DNA of 64,000 nucleotides from Patiria miniata (GCF_015706575.1 NW_024037051.1:14605016-14669015), one strand, 5' to 3'. Positions 24,801 through 38,220 are shown, counted from the stretch's first letter. Numbers and translations: made by a program. The notes: a model not told the origin generated them from the sequence alone.

Positions 24801-27336
24801 GCTGCTACTTCTGGATTTTCTCCAAAAGTTTCGGGTCTATCGACCTGCCGATTTGCATGCGGTTGGCCCATTCATCCGCTTCAAAATGGTACCGAGTTTG
24901 TCCAGATCCATCCAGGTTAAGGTACCTTCAGGCTGCGAGACATGGGAGCCAGGCGGGTTGGCGCTGACAGGCCTCCCTATGGGACTTACTGCACAAAAGC
25001 GAAAGAAGGGGCATCGGCTGCTACTTCTGGGATTTTCTCCAAAGTTTCGGGTCTATCGACCTGCCGATTTGCATGCGGGTTGGCCCATTCATCCGCTTCA
25101 AAATGGTACCGAGTTTGTCCAGATCCATCCAGGTTAAGGTACCTTCAGGCTGCGAGACATGGGAGCCAGGCGGGTTGGCGCTGACAGGCCTCCCTATGGG
25201 ACTTACTGCACAAAAGCGAAAGAAGGGGCATCGGCTGCTACTTCTGGATTTTCTCCAAAAGTTTCGGGTCTATCGACCTGCCGATTTGCATGCGGGTTGG
25301 CCCATTCATCCGCTTCAAAATGGTACCGAGTTTGTCCAGATCCATCCAGGTTAAGGTACCTTCAGGCTGCGAGACATGGGAGCCAGGCGGGTTGGCGCTG
25401 ACAGGCCTCCCTATGGGACTTACTGCACAAAAGCGAAAGAAGGGGCATCGGCTGCTACTTCTGGAATTTTCTCCAAAAGTTTCGGGTCTATCGACCTGCC
25501 GATTTGCATGCGGGTTGGCCCATTCATCCGCTTCAAAATGGTACCGAGTTTGTCCAGATCCATCCAGGTTAAGGTACCTTCAGGCTGCGAGACATGGGAG
25601 CCAGGCGGGTTGGCGCTGACAGGCCTCCCTATGGGACTTACTGCACAAAAGCGAAAGAAGGGGCATCGGCTGCTACTTCTGGAATTTTCTCCAAAAGTTT
25701 CGGGTCTATCGACCTGCCGATTTGCATGCGGGTTGGCCCATTCATCCGCTTCAAAATGGTACCGAGTTTGTCCAGATCCATCCAGGTTAAGGTACCTTCA
25801 GGCTGCGAGACATGGGAGCCAGGCGGGTTGGCGCTGACAGGCCTCCCTATGGGACTTACTGCACAAAAGCGAAAGAAGGGGCATCGGCTGCTACTTCTGG
25901 GATTTTCTCCAAAAGTTTCGGGTCTATCGACCTGCCGATTTGCATGCGGGTTGGCCCATTCATCCGCTTCAAAATGGTACCGAGTTTGTCCAGATCCATC
26001 CAGGTTAAGGTACCTTCAGGCTGCGAGACATGGGAGCCAGGCGGGTTGGCGCTGACAGGCCTCCCTATGGGACTTACTGCACAAAAGCGAAAGAAGGGGC
26101 ATCGGCTGCTACTTCTGGATTTTCTCCAAAAGTTTCGGGTCTATCGACCTGCCGATTTGCATGCGGGTTGGCCCATTCATCCGCTTCAAAATGGTACCGA
26201 GTTTGTCCAGATCCATCCAGGTTAAGGTACCTTCAGGCTGCGAGACATGGGAGCCAGGCGGGTTGGCGCTGACAGGCCTCCCTATGGGACTTACTGCACA
26301 AAAGCGAAAGAAGGGGCATCGGCTGCTACTTCTGGGATTTTCTCCAAAAGTTTCGGGTCTATCGACCTGCCGATTTGCATGCGGGTTGGCCCATTCATCC
26401 GCTTCAAAATGGTACCGAGTTTGTCCAGATCCATCCAGGTTAAGGTACCTTCAGGCTGCGAGACATGGGAGCCAGGCGGGTTGGCGCTGACAGGCCTCCC
26501 TATGGGACTTACTGCACAAAAGCGAAAGAAGGGGCATCGGCTGCTACTTCTGGGATTTTCTCCAAAAGTTTCGGGTCTATCGACCTGCCGATTTGCATGC
26601 GGGTTGGCCCATTCATCCGCTTCAAAATGGTACCGAGTTTGTCCAGATCCATCCAGGTTAAGGTACCTTCAGGCTGCGAGACATGGGAGCCAGGCGGGTT
26701 GGCGCTGACAGGCCTCCCTATGGGACTTACTGCACAAAAGCGAAAGAAGGGGCATCGGCTGCTACTTCTGGGATTTTCTCCAAAAGTTTCGGGTCTATCG
26801 ACCTGCCGATTTGCATGCGGGTTGGCCCATTCATCCGCTTCAAAATGGTACCGAGTTTGTCCAGATCCATCCAGGTTAAGGTACCTTCAGGCTGCGAGAC
26901 ATGGGAGCCAGGCGGGTTGGCGCTGACAGGCCTCCCTATGGGACTTACTGCACAAAAGCGAAAGAAGGGGCATCGGCTGCTACTTCTGGGATTTTCTCCA
27001 AAAGTTTCGGGTCTATCGACCTGCCGATTTGCATGCGGGTTGGCCCATTCATCCGCTTCAAAATGGTACCGAGTTTGTCCAGATCCATCCAGGTTAAGGT
27101 ACCTTCAGGCTGCGAGACATGGGAGCCAGGCGGGTTGGCGCTGACAGGCCTCCCTATGGGACTTACTGCACAAAAGCGAAAGAAGGGGCATCGGCTGCTA
27201 CTTCTGGGATTTTCTCCAAAAGTTTCGGGTCTATCGACCTGCCGATTTGCATGCGGGTTGGCCCATTCATCCGCTTCAAAATGGTACCGAGTTTGTCCAG
27301 ATCCATCCAGGTTAAGGTACCTTCAGGCTGCGAGAC

Positions 27337-30300
27337 ATGGGAGCCAGGCGGGTTGGCGCTGACAGGCCTCCCTATGGGACTTACTGCACAAAAGCGAAAG
27401 AAGGGCATCGGCTGCTACTTCTGGGATTTTCTCCAAAAGTTTCGGGTCTATCGACCTGCCGATTTGCATGCGGGTTGGCCCATTCATCCGCTTCAAAATG
27501 GTACCGAGTTTGTCCAGATCCATCCAGGTTAAGGTACCTTCAGGCTGCGAGACATGGGAGCCAGGCGGGTTGGCGCTGACAGAGGCCCCCCTATGGGACT
27601 TACTGCACAAAAGCGAAAGAAGGGGCATCGGCTGCTACTTCTGGGATTTCTCCCAAAGTTTCGGGTCTATCGACCTGCCGATTTGCATGCGGGTTGGCCC
27701 ATTCATCCGCTTCAAAATGGTACCGAGTTTGTCCAGATCCATCCAGGTTAAGGTACCTTCAGGCTGCGAGACATGGGAGCCAGGCGGGTTTGGCGCTGAC
27801 AGGCTCCCTATGGGACTTACTGCACAAAAGCGAAAGAAGGGGCATCGGCTGCTACTTCTGGGATTTTCTCTCAAAAGTTTCGGGTCTATCGACCTGCCGA
27901 TTTGCATGCGGTTTGGCCCATTCATCCGCTTCAAAATGGTACCGAGTTTGTCCAGATCCATCCAGGTTAAGGTACCTTCAGGCTGCGAGACATGGGAGCC
28001 AGGCGGGTTGGCGCTGACAGGCCTCCCTATGGGACTTACTGCACAAAAGCGAAAGAAGGGGCATCGGCTGCTACTTCTGTTTTCTCCAAAGTTTCGGGTC
28101 TATCGACCTGCCGATTTGCATGCGGGTTGGCCCATTTCATCCGCTTCAAAATGGTACCGAGTTTGTCCAGATCCATCCAGGTTAAGGTACCTTCAGGCTG
28201 CGAGACATGGGAGCCAGGCGGTTGGCGCTGACAGGCCTCCCTATGGGACTTACTGCACAAAAGCGAAAGAAGGGGCATCGGCTGCTACTTCTGGAATTTT
28301 CTCTCCAAAAGTTTCGGGTCTATCGACCTGCCGATTTGCATGCGGGTTGGCCCATTCATCCGCTTCAAAATGGTACCGAGTTTGTCCAGATCCATCCAGG
28401 TTAAGGTACCTTCAGGCTGCGAGACATGGGAGCCAGGCGGGTTGGCGCTGACAGGCCTCCCTATGGGACTTACTGCACAAAAGCGAAAGAAGGGCATCGG
28501 CTGCTACTTCTGGGATTTTCTCAAAAGTTTCGGTCTATCGACCTGCCGATTTGCATGCGGGTTGGCCCATTCATCCGCTTCAAATGGTACCGAGTTTGTC
28601 CAGATCCATCCAGGTTAAGGTACCTTCAGGCTGCGAGACATGGGAGCCAGGCGGGTTGGCGCTGACAGGCCTCCCTATGGGACTTACTGCACAAAAGCGA
28701 AAGAAGGGGCATCGGCTGCTACTTCTGGGATTTTCTCCAAAAGTTTCGGGTCTATCGACCTGCCGATTTGCATGCGGTTGGCCCATTCATCCGCTTCAAA
28801 TGGTACCGAGTTTGTCCAGATCCATCCAGGTTAAGGTACCTTCAGGCTGCGAGACATGGGAGCCAGGCGGGTTGGCGCTGACAGGCCTCCCTATGGGACT
28901 TACTGCACAAAAGCGAAAGAAGGGGCATCGGCTGCTACTTCTGGATTTTCTCCAAAAGTTTCGGGTCTATCGACCTGCCGATTTGCATGCGGTTGGCCCA
29001 TTCATCCGCTTCAAAATGGTACCGAGTTTGTCCAGATCCATCCAGGTTAAGGTACCTTCAGGCTGCGAGACATGGGAGCCAGCGGGTTGGCGCTGACAGG
29101 CCTCCCTATGGGACTTACTGCACAAAAGCGAAAGAAGGGGCATCGGCTGCTACTTCTGGATTTTCTCCAAAAGTTTCGGGTCTATCGACCTGCCGATTTG
29201 CATGCGGGTTGGCCCATTCATCCGCTTCAAAATGGTACCGAGTTTGTCCAGATCCATCCAGGTTAAGGTACCTTCAGGCTGCGAGACATGGGAGCCAGGC
29301 GGGTTGGCGCTGACAGGCCTCCCTATGGGACTTACTGCACAAAAGCGAAAGAAGGGGCATCGGCTGCTACTTCTGGGATTTTCTCCAAAGTTTCGGGTCT
29401 ATCGACCTGCCGATTTGCATGCGGGTTGGCCCATTCATCCGCTTCAAAATGGTACCGAGTTTGTCCAGATCCATCCAGGTTAAGGTACCTTCAGGCTGCG
29501 AGACATGGGAGCCAGGCGGGTTGGCGCTGACAGGCCTCCCTATGGGACTTACTGCACAAAAGCGAAAGAAGGGGCATCGGCTGCTACTTCTGGATTTTCT
29601 CCAAAAGTTTCGGGTCTATCGACCTGCCGATTTGCATGCGGGTTGGCCCATTCATCATTCGCTTCAAAATGGTACCGAGTTTGTCCAGATCCATCCAGGT
29701 TAAGGTACCTTCAGGCTGCGAGACATGGGAGCCAGGCGGGTTGGCGCTGACAGGCCTCCCTATGGGACTTACTGCACAAAAGCGAAAGAAGGGGCATCGG
29801 CTGCTACTTCTGAATTTTTCTCCAAAAGTTTCGGGTCTATCGACCTGCCGATTTGCATGCGGGTTGGCCCATTCATCCGCTTCAAAATGGTACCGAGTTT
29901 GTCCAGATCATCCAGGTTAAGGTACCTTCAGGCTGCGAGACATGGGAGCCAGGCGGGTTGGCGCTGACAGGCCTCCCTATGGGACTTACTGCACAAAAGC
30001 GAAAGAAGGGGCATCGCTGCTACTTCTGGGATTTTCTCCAAAAGTTTCGGGTCTATCGACCTGCCGATTTGCATGCGGGTTGGCCCATTCATCCGCTTCA
30101 AAATGGTACCGAGTTTGTCCAGATCCATCCAGGTTAAGGTACCTTCAGGCTGCGAGACATGGGAGCCAGGCGGGTTGGCGCTGACAGGCCTCCCTAAGGG
30201 ACTTACTGCACAAAAGCGAAAGAAGGGCATCGGCTGCTACTTCTGGGATTTTCTCCAAAAGTTTCGGGTCTATCGACCTGCCGATTTGCATGCGGGTTGG

Positions 30301-30454
30301 CCCATTCATCCGCTTCAAAATGGTACCGAGGTTGTCCAGATCCATCAGGTTAAGGTACCTTCAGGCTGCGAGACATGGGAGCCAGGCGGGTTGGCGCTGC
30401 AGGCCTCCTATGGGACTTACTGGCACAAAAGCGGAAAGAAGGGGCATCGCTGCT
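27337..30454 (+). repeat. Indel-rich margin of the left arm beside the gap
   Basis: About 14 units with one or more small errors each, mostly length changes in homopolymers or short steps: GGGG to GGG, GCGGG to GCGG, TTTGG for TTGG near 27789, CTCTC for CTCC near 27870 and 28301, TCAAATGG for TCAAAATGG, CATCATTCG near 29654, GATCATCC near 29908 and CCTAAGGG near 30194. Thirteen bases are lost net between 27554 and 30375, against 25 net small losses in the preceding 27.5 kb. The density rises to the last base before the N block. This looks like a thinly covered or unpolished contig end rather than old divergent satellite. Confidence 0.85.
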
Positions 30455-30954
30455 NNNNNNNNNNNNNNNNNNNNNNNNNNNNNNNNNNNNNNNNNNNNNN
30501 NNNNNNNNNNNNNNNNNNNNNNNNNNNNNNNNNNNNNNNNNNNNNNNNNNNNNNNNNNNNNNNNNNNNNNNNNNNNNNNNNNNNNNNNNNNNNNNNNNNN
30601 NNNNNNNNNNNNNNNNNNNNNNNNNNNNNNNNNNNNNNNNNNNNNNNNNNNNNNNNNNNNNNNNNNNNNNNNNNNNNNNNNNNNNNNNNNNNNNNNNNNN
30701 NNNNNNNNNNNNNNNNNNNNNNNNNNNNNNNNNNNNNNNNNNNNNNNNNNNNNNNNNNNNNNNNNNNNNNNNNNNNNNNNNNNNNNNNNNNNNNNNNNNN
30801 NNNNNNNNNNNNNNNNNNNNNNNNNNNNNNNNNNNNNNNNNNNNNNNNNNNNNNNNNNNNNNNNNNNNNNNNNNNNNNNNNNNNNNNNNNNNNNNNNNNN
30901 NNNNNNNNNNNNNNNNNNNNNNNNNNNNNNNNNNNNNNNNNNNNNNNNNNNNNN
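30455..30954. other. Assembly gap of exactly 500 N
   Basis: Five hundred consecutive N. The round number suggests a placeholder, so the true distance and even the adjacency of the two contigs are unknown. Satellite of one subfamily runs up to its left side in plus orientation, and the other subfamily starts at its right side in minus orientation. Confidence 0.99.
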
Positions 30955-31030
30955 CGGATGCCCCTTCTTTCCATTTTGTGCAGTAAGTCCCATAGGGAGG
31001 CCTGTCAGCGCCAACCCGCATGGCTCCCAT

Positions 31031-33208
31031 GTATCGCAGCCTGAAGGTACCTTAACCTGGATGGATCTGGACAAACTCGGTACCATTTTGAAGCGGATGA
31101 ATGGGCCAACCCGCATGCAAATCGGCAGGTCGATAGACCCGAAACTTTTGGAGAAAATCCCAGAAGTAGCGGCGGATGCCCCTTCTTTCCATTTTGTGCA
31201 GTAAGTCCCATAGGGAGGCCTGTCAGCGCCAACCCGCATGGCTCCCATGTATCGCAGCCTGAAGGTACCTTAACCTGGATGGATCTGGACAAACTCGGTA
31301 CCATTTTGAAGCGGATGAATGGGCCAACCCGCATGCAAATCGGCAGGTCGATAGACCCGAAACTTTTGGAGAAAATCCCAGAAGTAGCGGCGGATGCCCC
31401 TTCTTTCCATTTTGTGCAGTAAGTCCCATAGGGAGGCCTGTCAGCGCCAACCCGCATGGCTCCCATGTATCGCAGCCTGAAGGTACCTTAACCTGGATGG
31501 ATCTGGACAAACTCGGTACCATTTTGAAGCGGATGAATGGGCCAACCCGCATGCAAATCGGCAGGTCGATAGACCCGAAACTTTTGGAGAAAATCCCAGA
31601 AGTAGCAGCGGATGCCCCTTCTTTCCATTTTGTGCAGTAAGTCCCATAGGGAGGCCTGTCAGCGCCAACCCGCATGGCTCCCATGTATCGCAGCCTGAAG
31701 GTACCTTAACCTGGATGGATCTGGACAAACTCGTACCATTTTGAAGCGGATGAATGGGCCAACCCGCATGCAAATCGGCAGGTCGATAGACCCGAAACTT
31801 TTGGAGAAAATCCCAGAAGTAGCGGCGGATGCCCCTTCTTTCCATTTTGTGCAGTAAGTCCCATAGGGAGGCCTGTCAGCGCCAACCCGCATGGCTCCCA
31901 TGTATCGCAGCCTGAAGGTACCTTAACCTGGATGGATCTGGACAAACTCGGTACCATTTTGAAGCGGATGAATGGGCCAACCCGCATGCAAATCGGCAGG
32001 TCGATAGACCCGAAACTTTTGGAGAAAATCCCAGAAGTAGCAGCGGATGCCCCTTCTTTCCATTTTGTGCAGTAAGTCCCATAGGGAGGCCTGTCAGCGC
32101 CAACCCGCATGGCTCCCATGTATCGCAGCCTGAAGGTACCTTAACCTGGATGGATCTGGACAAACTCGGTACCATTTTGAAGCGGATGAATGGGCCAACC
32201 CGCATGCAAATCGGCAGGTCGATAGACCCGAAACTTTTGGAGAAAATCCCAGAAGTAGCGGCGGATGCCCCTTCTTTCCATTTTGTGCAGTAAGTCCCAT
32301 AGGGAGGCCTGTCAGCGCCAACCCGCATGGCTCCCATGTATCGCAGCCTGAAGGTACCTTAACCTGGATGGATCTGGACAAACTCGGTACCATTTTGAAG
32401 CGGATGAATGGGCCAACCCGCATGCAAATCGGCAGGTCGATAGACCCGAAACTTTTGGAGAAAATCCCAGAAGTAGCGGCGGATGCCCCTTCTTTCCATT
32501 TTGTGCAGTAAGTCCCATAGGGAGGCCTGTCAGCGCCAACCCGCATGGCTCCCATGTATCGCAGCCTGAAGGTACCTTAACCTGGATGGATCTGGACAAA
32601 CTCGGTACCATTTTGAAGCGGATGAATGGGCCAACCCGCATGCAAATCGGCAGGTCGATAGACCCGAAACTTTTGGAGAAAATCCCAGAAGTAGCAGCGG
32701 ATGCCCCTTCTTTCCATTTTGTGCAGTAAGTCCCATAGGGAGGCCTGTCAGCGCCAACCCGCATGGCTCCCATGTATCGCAGCCTGAAGGTACCTTAACC
32801 TGGATGGATCTGGACAAACTCGGTACCATTTTGAAGCGGATGAATGGGCCAACCCGCATGCAAATCGGCAGGTCGATAGACCCGAAACTTTTGGAGAAAA
32901 TCCCAGAAGTAGCAGCGGATGCCCCTTCTTTCCATTTTGTGCAGTAAGTCCCATAGGGAGGCCTGTCAGCGCCAACCCGCATGGCTCCCATGTATCGCAG
33001 CCTGAAGGTACCTTAACCTGGATGGATCTGGACAAACTCGGTACCATTTTGAAGCGGATGAATGGGCCAACCCGCATGCAAATCGGCAGGTCGATAGACC
33101 CGAAACTTTTGGAGAAAATCCCAGAAGTAGCGCGGATGCCCCTTCTTTCCATTTTGTGCAGTAAGTCCCATAGGGAGGCCTGTCAGCGCCAACCCGCATG
33201 GCTCCCAT
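31031..33208 (-). repeat. Ten-unit allele block, copy 1
   Basis: In plus-strand order the position-78 states of these ten units are G G A G A G G A A and then deletion. The same ten-state string recurs at 38221-40399, 33 units away. The match may extend leftward but is cut off by the gap. The fourth unit differs from its partner by a one-base loss near 31733. Confidence 0.55.
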
Positions 33209-36200
33209 GTATCGCAGCCTGAAGGTACCTTAACCTGGATGGATCTGGACAAACTCGGTACCATTTTGAAGCGGATGAATGGGCCAACCCGCATGCAAAT
33301 CGGCAGGTCGATAGACCCGAAACTTTTGGAGAAAATCCCAGAAGTAGCGGCGGATGCCCCTTCTTTCCATTTTGTGCAGTAAGTCCCATAGGGAGGCCTG
33401 TCAGCGCCAACCCGCATGGCTCCCATGTATCGCAGCCTGAAGGTACCTTAACCTGGATGGATCTGGACAAACTCGGTACCATTTTGAAGCGGATGAATGG
33501 GCCAACCCGCATGCAAATCGGCAGGTCGATAGACCCGAAACTTTTGGAGAAAATCCCAGAAGTAGCAGCGGATGCCCCTTCTTTCCATTTTGTGCAGTAA
33601 GTCCCATAGGGAGGCCTGTCAGCGCCAACCCGCATGGCTCCCATGTATCGCAGCCTGAAGGTACCTTAACCTGGATGGATCTGGACAAACTCGGTACCAT
33701 TTTGAAGCGGATGAATGGGCCAACCCGCATGCAAATCGGCAGGTCGATAGACCCGAAACTTTTGGAGAAAATCCAGAAGTAGCGGCGGATGCCCCTTCTT
33801 TCCATTTTGTGCAGTAAGTCCCATAGGGAGGCCTGTCAGCGCCAACCCGCATGGCTCCCATGTATCGCAGCCTGAAGGTACCTTAACCTGGATGGATCTG
33901 GACAAACTCGGTACCATTTTGAAGCGGATGAATGGGCCAACCCGCATGCAAATCGGCAGGTCGATAGACCCGAAACTTTTGGAGAAAATCCCAGAAGTAG
34001 CGGCGGATGCCCCTTCTTTCCATTTTGTGCAGTAAGTCCCATAGGGAGGCCTGTCAGCGCCAACCCGCATGGCTCCCATGTATCGCAGCCTGAAGGTACC
34101 TTAACCTGGATGGATCTGGACAAACTCGGTACCATTTTGAAGCGGATGAATGGGCCAACCCGCATGCAAATCGGCAGGTCGATAGACCCGAAACTTTTGG
34201 AGAAAATCCCAGAAGTAGCAGCGGATGCCCCTTCTTTCCATTTTGTGCAGTAAGTCCCATAGGGAGGCCTGTCAGCGCCAACCCGCATGGCTCCCATGTA
34301 TCGCAGCCTGAAGGTACCTTAACCTGGATGGATCTGGACAAACTCGGTACCATTTTGAAGCGGATGAATGGGCCAACCCGCATGCAAATCGGCAGGTCGA
34401 TAGACCCGAAACTTTTGGAGAAAATCCCAGAAGTAGCGGCGGATGCCCCTTCTTTCCATTTTGTGCAGTAAGTCCCATAGGGAGGCCTGTCAGCGCCAAC
34501 CCGCATGGCTCCCATGTATCGCAGCCTGAAGGTACCTTAACCTGGATGGATCTGGACAAACTCGGTACCATTTTGAAGCGGATGAATGGGCCAACCCGCA
34601 TGCAAATCGGCAGGTCGATAGACCCGAAACTTTTGGAGAAAATCCCAGAAGTAGCGGCGGATGCCCCTTCTTTCCATTTTGTGCAGTAAGTCCCATAGGG
34701 AGGCCTGTCAGCGCCAACCCGCATGGCTCCCATGTATCGCAGCCTGAAGGTACCTTAACCTGGATGGATCTGGACAAACTCGGTACCATTTTGAAGCGGA
34801 TGAATGGGCCAACCGCATGCAAATCGGCAGGTCGATAGACCCGAAACTTTTGGAGAAAATCCCAGAAGTAGCAGCGGATGCCCCTTCTTTCCATTTTGTG
34901 CAGTAAGTCCCATAGGGAGGCCTGTCAGCGCCAACCCGCATGGCTCCCATGTATCGCAGCCTGAAGGTACCTTAACCTGGATGGATCTGGACAAACTCGG
35001 TACCATTTTGAAGCGGATGAATGGGCCAACCCGCATGCAAATCGGCAGGTCGATAGACCCGAAACTTTTGGAGAAAATCCCAGAAGTAGCAGCGGATGCC
35101 CCTTCTTTCCATTTTGTGCAGTAAGTCCCATAGGGAGGCCTGTCAGCGCCAACCCGCATGGCTCCCATGTATCGCAGCCTGAAGGTACCTTAACCTGGAT
35201 GGATCTGGACAAACTCGGTACCATTTTGAAGCGGATGAATGGGCCAACCCGCATGCAAATCGGCAGGTCGATAGACCCGAAACTTTTGGAGAAAATCCCA
35301 GAAGTAGCGGCGGATGCCCCTTCTTTCCATTTTGTGCAGTAAGTCCCATAGGGAGGCCTGTCAGCGCCAACCCGCATGGCTCCCATGTATCGCAGCCTGA
35401 AGGTACCTTAACCTGGATGGATCTGGACAAACTCGGTACCATTTTGAAGCGGATGAATGGGCCAACCCGCATGCAAATCGGCAGGTCGATAGACCCGAAA
35501 CTTTTGGAGAAAATCCCAGAAGTAGCGGCGGATGCCCCTTCTTTCCATTTTGTGCAGTAAGTCCCATAGGGAGGCCTGTCAGCGCCAACCCGCATGGCTC
35601 CCATGTATCGCAGCCTGAAGGTACCTTAACCTGGATGGATCTGGACAAACTCGGTACCATTTTGAAGCGGATGAATGGGCCAACCCGCATGCAAATCGGC
35701 AGGTCGATAGACCCGAAACTTTTGGAGAAAATCCCAGAAGTAGCAGCGGATGCCCCTTCTTTCCATTTTGTGCAGTAAGTCCCATAGGGAGGCCTGTCAG
35801 CGCCAACCCGCATGGCTCCCATGTATCGCAGCCTGAAGGTACCTTAACCTGGATGGATCTGGACAAACTCGGTACCATTTTGAAGCGGATGAATGGGCCA
35901 ACCCGCATGCAAATCGGCAGGTCGATAGACCCGAAACTTTTGGAGAAAATCCCAGAAGTAGCAGCGGATGCCCCTTCTTTCCATTTTGTGCAGTAAGTCC
36001 CATAGGGAGGCCTGTCAGCGCCAACCCGCATGGCTCCCATGTATCGCAGCCTGAAGGTACCTTAACCTGGATGGATCTGGACAAACTCGGTACCATTTTG
36101 AAGCGGATGAATGGGCCAACCCGCATGCAAATCGGCAGGTCGATAGACCCGAAACTTTTGGAGAAAATCCCAGAAGTAGCGGCGGATGCCCCTTCTTTCC

Positions 36201-38220
36201 ATTTTGTGCAGTAAGTCCCATAGGGAGGCCTGTCAGCGCCAACCCGCATGGCTCCCATGTATCGCAGCCTGAAGGTACCTTAACCTGGATGGATCTGGAC
36301 AAACTCGGTACCATTTTGAAGCGGATGAATGGGCCAACCCGCATGCAAATCGGCAGGTCGATAGACCCGAAACTTTTGGAGAAAATCCCAGAAGTAGCGG
36401 CGGATGCCCCTTCTTTCCATTTTGTGCAGTAAGTCCCATAGGGAGGCCTGTCAGCGCCAACCCGCATGGCTCCCATGTATCGCAGCCTGAAGGTACCTTA
36501 ACCTGGATGGATCTGGACAAACTCGGTACCATTTTGAAGCGGATGAATGGGCCAACCCGCATGCAAATCGGCAGGTCGATAGACCCGAAACTTTTGGAGA
36601 AAATCCCAGAAGTAGCGGCGGATGCCCCTTCTTTCCATTTTGTGCAGTAAGTCCCATAGGGAGGCCTGTCAGCGCCAACCCGCATGGCTCCCATGTATCG
36701 CAGCCTGAAGGTACCTTAACCTGGATGGATCTGGACAAACTCGGTACCATTTTGAAGCGGATGAATGGGCCAACCCGCATGCAAATCGGCAGGTCGATAG
36801 ACCCGAAACTTTTGGAGAAAATCCCAGAAGTAGCAGCGGATGCCCCTTCTTTCCATTTTGTGCAGTAAGTCCCATAGGGAGGCCTGTCAGCGCCAACCCG
36901 CATGGCTCCCATGTATCGCAGCCTGAAGGTACCTTAACCTGGATGGATCTGGACAAACTCGGTACCATTTTGAAGCGGATGAATGGGCCAACCCGCATGC
37001 AAATCGGCAGGTCGATAGACCCGAAACTTTTGGAGAAAATCCCAGAAGTAGCGCGGATGCCCCTTCTTTCCATTTTGTGCAGTAAGTCCCATAGGGAGGC
37101 CTGTCAGCGCCAACCCGCATGGCTCCCATGTATCGCAGCCTGAAGGTACCTTAACCTGGATGGATCTGGACAAACTCGGTACCATTTTGAAGCGGATGAA
37201 TGGGCCAACCCGCATGCAAATCGGCAGGTCGATAGACCCGAAACTTTTTGGAGAAAATCCCAGAAGTAGCGGCGGATGCCCCTTCTTTCCATTTTGTGCA
37301 GTAAGTCCCATAGGGAGGCCTGTCAGCGCCAACCCGCATGGCTCCCATGTATCGCAGCCTGAAGGTACCTTAACCTGGATGGATCTGGACAAACTCGGTA
37401 CCATTTTGAAGCGGATGAATGGGCCAACCCGCATGCAAATCGGCAGGTCGATAGACCCGAAACTTTTGGAGAAAATCCCAGAAGTAGCAGCGGATGCCCC
37501 TTCTTTCCATTTTGTGCAGTAAGTCCCATAGGGAGGCCTGTCAGCGCCAACCCGCATGGCTCCCATGTATCGCAGCCTGAAGGTACCTTAACCTGGATGG
37601 ATCTGGACAAACTCGGTACCATTTTGAAGCGGATGAATGGGCCAACCCGCATGCAAATCGGCAGGTCGATAGACCCGAAACTTTTGGAGAAAATCCCAGA
37701 AGTAGCAGCGGATGCCCCTTCTTTCCATTTTGTGCAGTAAGTCCCATAGGGAGGCCTGTCAGCGCCAACCCGCATGGCTCCCATGTATCGCAGCCTGAAG
37801 GTACCTTAACCTGGATGGATCTGGACAAACTCGGTACCATTTTGAAGCGGATGAATGGGCCAACCCGCATGCAAATCGGCAGGTCGATAGACCCGAAACT
37901 TTTGGAGAAAATCCCAGAAGTAGCGGCGGATGCCCCTTCTTTCCATTTTGTGCAGTAAGTCCCATAGGGAGGCCTGTCAGCGCCAACCCGCATGGCTCCC
38001 ATGTATCGCAGCCTGAAGGTACCTTAACCTGGATGGATCTGGACAAACTCGGTACCATTTTGAAGCGGATGAATGGGCCAACCCGCATGCAAATCGGCAG
38101 GTCGATAGACCCGAAACTTTTGGAGAAAATCCCAGAAGTAGCAGCGGATGCCCCTTCTTTCCATTTTGTGCAGTAAGTCCCATAGGGAGGCCTGTCAGCG
38201 CCAACCCGCATGGCTCCCAT

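Larger units (their letters stand above)
2720..27336 (+). repeat. Homogenised core of the left arm
   Basis: About 113 units, nearly all 218 bp and reading as the same sequence. Departures are sparse: A90 (units at 5768, 6858, 7729, 25376, 25594), loss of one G in the GGG at 88-90 (4028, 14052, 18847, 19064, 20589, 23204, 23639, 24726, 25159, 26030), loss of one G in the GGG at 137-139 (near 5034, 5250, 7429, 24426, 24860), a G-to-T change in that run near 5906, a G-to-C change near 22250, and the rearranged unit at 9691. Indels become denser from about 23 kb toward the gap. No gene or other insertion is present. Confidence 0.92.
1..30454 (+). repeat. 218-bp satellite array, left arm (subfamily L)
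   Basis: Head-to-tail copies of a 218-bp unit. The ATGGGAGCCA motif recurs at 49, 267, 407, 624, 842 and so on to 30375. This gives exactly 140 units from 49 to 30374: the observed 30,326 bp equals 140 x 218 minus two 78-bp truncations and a net 38 bp of small indels. Partial units lie at 1-48 and 30375-30454. Subfamily L is defined by G11, G58, C59, G75 and G216. Variation is mostly one-base changes or losses, concentrated at unit positions 8-9, 88-90, 137-139 and 189-190. No unique DNA interrupts the array. A tandem array this long and uniform is typical of eukaryotic satellite heterochromatin, maintained by unequal exchange or conversion. Centromeric function is possible but nothing in the sequence shows it. 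The family is not recognised. Confidence 0.98.

Noticed and set aside
27468-28451. Long plus-strand open frames, up to about 327 codons, as genes
   Set aside because: They are repeats of the satellite unit read through in rotating frames, and the longest ones exist only where indels shift frame. No start context, codon bias or frame conservation supports coding.
30375-31030. A true palindromic breakpoint or fold-back hairpin at the centre of the window
   Set aside because: The two sides belong to different subfamilies, so they are not copies of one arm, and the junction itself is 500 N. It is kept as a question about orientation and not annotated as a palindrome.
30073-31248. Open frames crossing the gap on both strands
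   Set aside because: They consist mostly of undetermined residues from the 500 N and join two unrelated satellite edges.
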